Source: Tillandsia leiboldiana
Taxonomy: Eukaryota; Streptophyta; Magnoliopsida; Poales; Bromeliaceae
Direction: 5' to 3'
Assembly: GCA_029204045.2 (NCBI GenBank)
Contig: CM055061.1
Span: 43,796,977-43,860,976 of the forward strand
Length of the DNA stretch: 64,000 bases
Part shown: one piece after another, positions 56,109 to 64,000 of the stretch
Numbering within the stretch: position 1 is the first letter of the stretch
How the letters are laid out: each line of letters starts with the position of its first letter
Position numbers and translations under genes: made by a program
The notes under the pieces: generated by a model
The model's database searches: none
What the model saw: the letters and a program-made list of their open reading frames with translations, nothing else
What the model was told of the DNA's origin: nothing

Positions 56109-57412
56109 AAGGCCGCTGCTGGGGCACTGAAGGAGCTGATGCTGAAGAAGGAGCCTGCGGTGTAGAGGAGGGCAAGTAGCTCGAATATGGCCGGACTGTC
56201 CACACCGATAACAGCGGCCATACCTCTGGTCACAAGTATCCGCCGCGTGCTGTCCCCTACAAAAGACGCACCTGACCCCAGACTGGGACTGCCTCGACTG
56301 CTGCTGCTGCTGTCCTTGCCGCTGTGACCCCTGCTGTCGCGACTGCGACCTCTGCTGCTGCGAGTGCTGCTGCTGTCGCTGGGGCTGCCGCTGCTGCTGC
56401 TGCTGCTGCTGTGGGGGTCTCTGGGATCCACCAGACCCTCGCCGCTCCGAACGCCCACGGCCCGTAAACTGCGGCGGTGGCGGTCGGGGCGGCCTCCATG
56501 AACTGGCCTGTCCCCCTCGTCTGGCATTGGCCGCTTCCTCTCAGAACTCTGAGCGGCCAAGCCCCCACGTCCTAGCGACGACGTGATCTCCCCTCTCGAC
56601 CCACTGTGCATGATCCACTGCCTCTGATAAAGTCTGAAGCCTCTGGGCGTGTACCAAGGTATAGACCTCGGGGCGCAAACCTGTCTCAAACAGCTCCACC
56701 TGGTGCAGCCCATCCCTGGCAACATAGGGTACGCAGTTGAGCAACTGCGTAACTCCTGATAATAATCCCATACCGTCCTGTCCCCCTGCTGGAGATTCTT
56801 CAAATCATCCTCAAGCTTTTTCTTCACGCTCGTGGAGAAATAGTGTCAAGGATCACCGTCCTAAAACTCCGACCAGGGTAGCTGTCGGGGATCTGAAACT
56901 CCAAGGGGCTCGACCCGACGCCACCAAGCATCTGCATCCCCTCTAGGCAATGTACAGCCATATGCACTCTGAACCTGTGGTCAATGAAGAAGTCTCTGAA
57001 CAACTTCTCCATTGCTGCCAGCCATGATCCTATCTCCGATGGGTGAGTACTCCTCCCAGAGAACCTAGGTGGTCCTCGCTTACAGAACTGGCGAGTTTGT
57101 CAGCAAACTCCTCCTCCTCCGCTGGGGTCAACGGCCTGAACTCTCCCTGAGCCCCACTGCTCGACGACGGTGCCGTAGGGACTAATGGAATAGCCGGCGG
57201 TACAACTGGTGGTACAGGGGCCTCTACAGTAGTAGGGGGAGGGGCCCAACCTGAGCCAGCAACTGCTCGAACCTCTGCTCCTGTCGGCGGTGGCTCTCCG
57301 CCAACTGGGCCACCATGGCCCTCAGCTCACTGATCTCAGAAGGCCAGGACTGCTCCGGCTCCTCCGGGGGCGTAGGAGTACCCCGAGTAGGAATCTGCCG
57401 CCTAGGAGGCAT
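56021..57412 (-). pseudogene. gag: Element I gag, several frameshifts
   Basis: Start MPPRRQIPTRGTPTPPEEPE at 57412, with the helical EISELRAMVAQLAESHRR. The core is spread over three frames: LFRDFFIDHRFRVHMAVHCL, KKKLEDDLKNLQQGDRTVWD, QLLNCVPYVARDGLHQVELF and QTLSEAVDHAQWVERGD. Then a Gln-rich stretch encoded by CAG runs (about 56290-56420) and two CCHC-type motifs CVFCRGQHAADTC and CYRCGQSGHIRATC (about 56270-56185). Frame changes occur at least five times, more than in pol. They may be real or base-calling errors in GC-rich and repetitive sequence. Confidence 0.8.
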
Positions 57413-57680
57413 CCTGTCACACAAAATCCACGGGTCAGTAAACCAAACCACTCTCGACCCAATCACGCGAAAGTCAGGGCATTCCCCTATTTCTGTAACC
57501 TTATGTTGTCTGCAGCCAACATAATAGTCCCCCAGAAATAGGCTATGCCAATCCCTCTCCACTCACAGGAAGAGTTAACAACCAATTACCGACTTTCGCA
57601 CAATATCACGTCACTCACGCTCGGCCTTCCTAGGGTCTGCAAAAGCCTAGGGTTTCCTAAGTCCCAACGGACCTATCCCT

Positions 57681-57694
57681 AAGCTCTGATACCA
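57681..57694 (-). other. Element I primer-binding site
   Basis: Reverse complement TGGTATCAGAGCTT, seven bases from the LTR at 57702. Confidence 0.93.
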
Positions 57695-57701
57695 ACTAAT
57701 C

Positions 57702-60700
57702 TGTCACGCCCCGGGTGTAAACCAGAACCCGGGCCCGTCCACAGATCCGCCGTGCATACGGAATTTTCCGTGTACACGAAGCGCTGATAACCTGCTCAGA
57801 TATAAAACAAGTAATAAAGGAGCATAAAACAGAGCTAAACTAAAACTAATACAACTCAGACAAATACTGGAAAGGAAAGTACAGTAAGCTCTCAAAAATA
57901 CAAGTGTCTCTCCCAGCTACGAAATATACAACCAGCTGGCCGCAGCCAGGCCCAAAATAAAAGGAAAATACAACCGTCGGTGTACTGGGGATACAACAAA
58001 ACTACCAAAAACCGAGCGCGGGGTAGCAGCTATCTAGTCGGCGATCCTCTTACCTCGATCCTGGTAGGAAGGCCCCGCAACTCCGGCAGATGACTCTGCA
58101 AAAACAAAGGGACAAGAAAAGGGAAAAACAGTGGGGGTCAGTACTACAGTAAAGACAGTAGCCTCCCCTAGTGGGTAAACCTCAACACGAACTCCTACCT
58201 GCCCACTAGGTCTACCAGAGGCTAAAGGAATAAATGCGGTAACTAAGAGTATGACTCCTGATAAAAGCTACCACTAAATGCCTCTACCTGCCCCCAGCTA
58301 AAGATAGCTAAAAGTATGCATCAGAGAATCGAAGCCTGCCACATCGGGTATGCCAGCCTACGCATAACACCGTGTGGAATAGGAGTCTCAATGTCTGCCA
58401 AATCGGGTATGCCAGCCTACGCATAACACCGGTATGGGACAGGAGTCTCAAGGTCTGCTAAATCGGGTATGCCAGCCTACGCATAGCACCGATAAGGGGT
58501 AGGGTTCTCAATGTCTGCCAAATCGGGTATGCCAGCCTACACATAACACCGATATGGGACAGGAGTCCCAGGGTCTCAAGTCTGCAAATCGCGCACTCCG
58601 CTCTATAAGGAAAGTACCGTCTCCCAAAGGAAGCCCAAAACCCTCTCCCCGAAACCCAAGTATCTGACTACACTAACCCAGCCCCTGCTCCAACCCGAGC
58701 ATAATATCCCCTATGTCTAAGTGACTGAAGAAAGAATGCAACATGGTTTCTCCTAAGTCAATTCCAGCATGATAGTGTAGCAGAAAAAAAGGTGGCCTAT
58801 CTAGGTGACCATTCAAGCATGCAAAAGTCATTAACTTGATAAACCTCTTTTAATTATTCTAACATATGCAACATTAAATGTTTGGACCCTCCGATGTACA
58901 CGTGGCATGATATACGATACATGATACAATTTAGATGTACAATTAACTAGCAAGTACCCCTTTTTCAACATGCATTCTAACCACATGCCCAAACCTTTCC
59001 TTAACACACAATATGATATGGCTATAGCATTCATTCCAACTAATTAAATTGCATATCTAAACATGGAAACACCACTCATGAACTTGTAGCTTGCTAACAA
59101 TGCAAGTATTAGCAAAAGAACCTTATATCATGCAAGCATGCTAGATACATTCATATTTAATAACATATATCGTGGCATTCCAATAGGCCTAGTGACATTC
59201 ACAAGCAGGAGGTTCTCAACATCACCCACCTCGAGCGCTATTCCAAAATTCCCAAAGGCGAAGTCCAAGATCAGTCCAACACACCACCAATCTGTACAAA
59301 TACCCCAAAGGAAAAATACATAAGCTTAACATCCACAATTCCAGAATCTGTCCCCCAAACCAGCAGTCCACAATTCACTAATTTTTACCTGCGAATAATG
59401 CCCAGAAAAATCCAAGAAAAATACTATCGCGATCCTTGCGACGAGCCCGTCGAAACGAGTACCTGCACGCCCAATTTGGAGTTTCCTACGCTGAGATAAA
59501 AATCCGACAAGGGGTACACCCCAAACCCAAACTGCACTAAATTCCTGTAACAAGGAACCACAGAGGAAGAAGATTCTCACCCTCGAGTAAAATTCAGAAA
59601 ATTCTGAGAAAAATCCAGGAGACTCCTTGCGAAGCGTAGATGAAATTGCCTTTTGAATCGCCTCGTTCCGACGTCCGAGCGAAAAGATATGGCAAAACAC
59701 CGTGTGCTGTCCCAAAAGTCCGCGAAGAAAAGGGTCAAATGTTGCTCGGAAAACTCCAATATCAGCACGGAAATCGAGGAACCCAAAACACAGGAGTTGA
59801 AGCCCTACCTGTCAAGAGTCCAACGGCGCAAGAATCGGCGAATTCCGAGGTCGGGTGAGTCGGAGGAGTCCAAACACTGAGAAGGGGTGAAGAGGATCGC
59901 CGGAGAACAAGCGTCGCGCCGCGCCGTAAAATGGTGAACCTCGGGATGCGTGCCTCCAAAAATCTTCAAACTTCTCCAAAGGGTTGAGCTCTGAGAGAGG
60001 AGGAATCGCCGTGAAGAAAGCCCAGCGAAAATAGAGTCCAAAAAGCCTACAAGACGAATGGGGGGAGCTATTTATAAGGCCCAGCCCACTAAGCATCCGG
60101 GCCGGTTTTCGGGCGCAACTTCGGGCGCACTGCGCCCGGAAACCCGGTCGCACCGCCCCTGTCCGACGCGCCCGAAACAACCAGGGCGGCCACGTCACCC
60201 CCAAACAGGGACAGCGGATCCCCGCGGCCCGCCTACGCCACGTGGCCCCCGCAGTCACGGGGGTAGGTACGGCCGGCCAATCTCGAGGCGACACGTGTCG
60301 CACTCGAGTGCGGCCGACCGCCCCCCCCTGGCGCCACTGTGCGCGCACCGTGCGCGCACAGTACCGAGCGCCCTCCCCCGCGCACCCGTGGACCGCGCCC
60401 ACGTGACCGACGAATCCGAAGCCGCCACGTGTCATGCGCCCGGTCCACCGCCAACCCGCAATTTCCGTGAGCCGTGCCGCGTGCGCCCGCCTACCAGGGC
60501 ACGCCACGCGTCCACCCGCCGCGGTCCATGCACCGCCGCGCCATTGCGTGGACCCAGCCGCGGCGTGAGCCGCCAATAAAAGGCGCCACGTGGCGCTGGC
60601 CGGTCCACGCGTCACCCCCGTGCACCGAAAAATCCCCCAAATCTTCCGGAAGCCCGCATTTGGTCATCCGGACTCCAAATTCAACAAGCAAATAGCCGTT

Positions 60701-60919
60701 TTCAAGCGTTTTTTCCGCGCTGAATCCAATCCAACCTCAGATTGGCCCAAACACCTTTTCAAAATTCGGCAATCACAGCCGAAGGCCAAATCATCTATCC
60801 AAGTCTCACGAGGTCCATCTGTGGCATCCCTTCGATGCACCATGGGCCAGACACCAACACTAGGTGTTCCACACAGTGGATTCATCGGAAAATCGCAAGG
60901 GAAACCCCAGTACACTACA
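57702..60919 (-). repeat. Element I 5' LTR
   Basis: 3218 bp, same order as 49315-52556. Differences are mostly 1-2-base deletions, for example near 57895, 57917, 57926, 57977 and 58013. Upper end cactaca is followed by TSD caaag (60920-60924). Confidence 0.93.
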
Positions 60920-60924
60920 CAAAG
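60920..60924. repeat. TSD of element I, right copy
   Basis: caaag. Confidence 0.92.
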
Positions 60925-62936
60925 CGCAGTCGAAATTTGTGTTTGACGAGCCTAATCATCGAAAAGCCTATCGAACGTGTAATTCACTATAAAAGATAAT
61001 GGATTTTGAAATTTTTAGGGATTGAATTCAACGAACCAAATCACTACTCATATGTTTTCGTCGAGCCGGACGTCGTGGTGGTTTTTGTTTTTCTGTTTGA
61101 CCACCCTATCGGCTCGAAAAGTGCAAAAATCAACAAAAAGTGCGTAAGTTCAGGAAAACCCTAATATTTTTTCGTCATATTTTCAATGCCACTTCATGGA
61201 GGGGTCTTTCTGCATTGAGACCTGTGGGAAGTGGTTGCAACTGATCTCCACGTTGCCATCTTTCTCTGCCAGTGATGATCGGAGCCTCCCAACTATCTTG
61301 CGTTTGAAACCGCGTGGGAGGAGAAGGCCGCAGGGATGCTTGCACCCAGCCACCATCAAGAGGGCACTCGTTCTCCTCTTCTCCCTTCTGTAACTACGTC
61401 GCTTGCCGCCGTCGGAGTACCCGAAAAAGCAAGATAGGGCAAGATTCTTGCCTTATCTTCGTGTGTTTTGGGAGGAGATCAACGAAAGGGCTTGGGACTC
61501 CTCCAAGTCATCTCTGAGAGCATTCTTGATCTCCGATATGCAGGTCGGGAGCCCCAATGTGAGGACCCGGATACCCCACGACGAGATCACTGGTTGACCA
61601 GCAGCCCCTGGAGGCCTATCTGGTGCTCGGCGGTGTTTGTGCACCAATTGGACGCTAGTGATGGACCTCAGAGTGTTTAATGGATCACGAGAGTGGTCAG
61701 TTGACCCCGTCGAGTGCTTAGAAGTGGTTTCGCGCAATGGATATTAAAAAGGGACTCAGCGGAAGTTTGGACCAAGGAACACCTTTCCGGATGCCTTCGG
61801 CAATTTTTAGAGTTGGAATTTGGCAAAATGGACTTGGATTTTGGATTCAACGCGATGAAAATGGACTACCTACTTGTATTTTTCGAGCCCGGATGATGCG
61901 CATGTTTTCGAGACAGATGTTACTGTTCCGGCCGCCGCGGGCAGCGGCGGTGGCGGCGGGCAGCGGCGGAGCACGGTGGCTGGACGCAGACGCGGTTGCC
62001 GGCAGGCGCGGGCAGCGCACAGCGCGCGGCAGGCACGGGGGCCGCGGGCAGGTGCGCGGTCCACGGCCGGCGTGGCACCGGAGGCGGACACGTGGCTGGT
62101 TCTGATAAGCCGGTGCAGTGGACCCGGTCCACGGAGCGGGTGCAGTCGCCACGGGATGCTGCGCAGATATGGCAGGCGTCGCGCCTGCGCGCACGTGGGC
62201 GCGTTGACGATTTTCCCCGCGATCGGGCCCGCGCCACGCGTCGGCATCGCGGCGGGCCACGTGGCGCGAGGTTAGTGGCGGCATTCGGCTGTCGCCTGTT
62301 ATTGGGTGTCGTGGCGGCCTGTAGGCGTTTCGTGCGCGCACAGTGTTGGGCCCGGGCACAACACTGTAGCAGCCCGATTCTTGCAGCGCCCGAAAGTGGG
62401 ACATACGCATTTCCGGATTTGTTTTCCCAGCCTATAAATAGGCAAAGAACAAGCAGCTGCATTCTCTTTCCCTGCTTAGATTCTCACAGAGCAACCCGCA
62501 GCAAGATTTCTCCCTCCTTTAGAGCTGGTTCAACGTGGATTCCCGGATTTTTCCGTTGCACGCACTTCGAGGTTTCCGTTTTTTGGCGCGGCGCGACGCT
62601 CGTCCATTTGTGTTCCCTTCGTCGTGTTTCGGTGCGCGAGCTCCCCGCCTACTCCGACCTTCGTTTCAGGCGATTCTTGCGCCGTTGGATCCGCGACAGA
62701 CAGATACGATCTTGGTACTTTTCAGCTTTCCCTTATTTCGCGTTTTTCGAGGAGTTTTTTCCATGCTTACTGGGACCCCTTTTTCTGTGAGGAATTCTGG
62801 ACAGCGACACCTTGCCGGATTTCTATCTCCGCAACCGGGCATCGGATGGAGACGAGCCTTTGGCCATTTTCATCTACTCGACGCGAGGATTATCACAGTA
62901 TTTTACCTGGATTTTTCTGTGGCTTTGCCCGAGGTA
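60925..62936 (+). repeat. Element H 3' LTR, second part
   Basis: Continues from 49314 after the TSD. CpG-rich block 61920-62400 with CACGTG at 62089, 62192 and 62258, then CTATAAATAG at 62432-62441, then a leader to the N gap. Small ORFs here match nothing. Confidence 0.7.
62432..62441 (+). promoter_or_regulatory. TATA box of H's LTR
   Basis: CTATAAATAG, placed just after the CpG-rich block as in element I. Confidence 0.72.
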
Positions 62937-63036
62937 NNNNNNNNNNNNNNNNNNNNNNNNNNNNNNNNNNNNNNNNNNNNNNNNNNNNNNNNNNNNNNNN
63001 NNNNNNNNNNNNNNNNNNNNNNNNNNNNNNNNNNNN
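62937..63036. other. Assembly gap, 100 N
   Basis: Exactly 100 N, the usual placeholder for a scaffold gap of unknown length. Confidence 0.98.
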
Positions 63037-64000
63037 GACCTTACAGGTACGTTGCAAGGTAACTTCCCAAGTTTTGAAATTTCAATCTTATAATCAACCT
63101 TCCTTTCTCTTGTGCCAATTGTTGCGAGTAACCTGTCGAACTAGTATTCTTGGGTTGTTTCCAGTCAAGTGGCTATGGCCCCTGTTGACGTTGTCCCTGT
63201 GTGTTTTGGAGGACCTGCACCCTATTTAAGGGACCTGCCAGACTCACAGTCAGTTAAGTTTCAGAGAAGACACTTCTTAAATGTGGGGGTAATGTATACC
63301 TGAAGAAATTCAATTTGAATTTGAGGATTAATGTGATGTGATGAGATTGTGAAAGAAAACCAGAGTTGGTAGGTATACTGGGGTGCAAATTGCACAATGT
63401 TCGGGACACTGTTCCCCGCTTACAGATTCTGCTGATCTCGAAAATCTGAAATACCACTGCCATTGTCTCGTTAATTGATAAAAATGGTGTAAACCGATTT
63501 CGTCTGACGTTCGGACCGTCTCTTGATCAGCAACGATGTGTAATGGGGCGCACGACTTAAGTGAATTAGGCTATGAATATTACCCGGTTCAATTCCCATC
63601 CCGCAATGTCCGCCCGAGCATCGACCTGGAGTCTGAATCGACGATCCGGATAGTTGGTATAAACGGTTGATCATCATCTGAGCGCACCGTGTCACGCCCG
63701 GGTGTAAACCAACCCGGCCGGGCCCGTCCACAGATCCGCCGTGCATACGGAATTTTCCGTGTACACGAAGCGCTGATAACCTGCTCAGATAAAACAAGTA
63801 ATAAAGGAGCATAAAACAGAGCTAAACTAAAACTAATACAACTCAGACAAATACTGAAAGGAAGTACAGTAAGCTCTCAAAAAATACAAGTGTCTCTCCC
63901 AGCTCACGAAATATATACAACCAGCTGGCCGCAGCCAGACCCAAAATAAAAGGAAAAACAACCGTCTGAGTGTACTGGGGATACAACAAAACTACCAAAA
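63037..64000. repeat. Second, noisier copy of the H/I junction
   Basis: Repeats 48641 to about 49620: H 3' spacer, polypurine tract, LTR start (about 63289) and the terminus of I's LTR (63690) at the same point of H's LTR. Full of short indels and some substitutions relative to the first copy. Confidence 0.9.

Larger units (their letters stand above)
49315..60919 (-). mobile_element. Element I: complete Tekay/Del-like Gypsy element
   Basis: 11.6 kb. LTRs 49315-52556 (3242 bp) and 57702-60919 (3218 bp), PBS 57681-57694, polypurine tract 52557-52567, gag, protease, RT, RNase H, integrase, chromodomain-like tail, TSD caaag. All catalytic motifs are present. Breaks are short indels. The LTR pair differs nearly only by 1-2-base indels. 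Confidence 0.94.
47828..62936 (+). mobile_element. Element H: Gypsy remnant, interrupted by element I
   Basis: Gag piece, a short spacer with the 3'-terminal signature GTTTCAGAGAAGAAACTTCT and a purine tract AAGGTGGGGG, then a 3' LTR starting at 48900. The LTR is split by I and resumes at 60925. Pol is wholly deleted and the 5' end is lost in region G. The right end is in the N gap. Confidence 0.8.

Noticed and set aside
62535..63062. ORFs running through the N gap
   Set aside because: Translations across N are meaningless.
1..64000. A host gene, defence locus or gene cluster
   Set aside because: All long open frames with recognisable domains belong to retrotransposons; the remainder is LTR, decayed interior or short noncoding spacer.

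Overview
This window is plant nuclear DNA made almost entirely of LTR retrotransposons inserted into one another. I find no host gene, rRNA, tRNA or CRISPR array. The plant origin follows from four things. There are Sirevirus-type Copia elements, whose Gag has two CCHC knuckles and a coiled coil and whose 3' end has several polypurine tracts. There are Tekay/Del-like chromovirus Gypsy elements with very long LTRs. Almost every primer-binding site is TGGTATCAGAGC (initiator tRNA-Met). The 5-bp target-site duplications (TSDs) are those expected of LTR elements. The species cannot be named from this.

Layout, using letters for elements. A (1-16730, +) is a Sirevirus-like element with only the tail of its 5' LTR in view and no pol. 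B (861-12233, -) sits in A's gag. It is an 11.4-kb element with 4.3-kb LTRs and a wrecked 2.7-kb interior, flanked by TSD tgtgc. C (16731-24846, -) is a Sirevirus whose gag-pol is one unshifted frame with six stops; A is inserted in its 3' part, inside a small third ORF. D (24847-31393, +) is a Gypsy element with C inserted in its gag. E (31394-46281, -) is a decayed Gypsy element with D inserted in its RNase H and F inserted in its RT. F (31813-41271, +) is a complete Gypsy element with TSD ccatg. 46282-47827 (G) holds decayed Gypsy LTR pieces. H (47828-62936, +) is a Gypsy remnant (gag plus 3' LTR). I (49315-60919, -) is a complete, nearly open Tekay-like element in H's LTR, with TSD caaag. 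A 100-N gap (62937-63036) is followed by a second, noisier copy of the H/I junction (63037-64000).

Insertion order, oldest first: E, then D and F independently, then C into D, A into C, B into A. Separately H, then I. B lacks a working pol but its LTRs differ by only about 1 percent, so it must have been moved in trans. I, or a relative with the same LTR termini and PBS, is the kind of element that could supply the enzymes.

Most interesting signals: (1) tandem arrays of small hairpins with a TGGATT-type loop and different but self-complementary stems, in the leader part of both Sirevirus LTRs; (2) a promoter-like block, leader and third ORF downstream of pol in C; (3) GC-rich minisatellites of different exact period (63, 53, 37 bp) in the corresponding part of the LTRs of D, F and E; (4) a repeated element junction beyond the N gap, with indel-dominated LTR differences that point to assembly or base-calling error.
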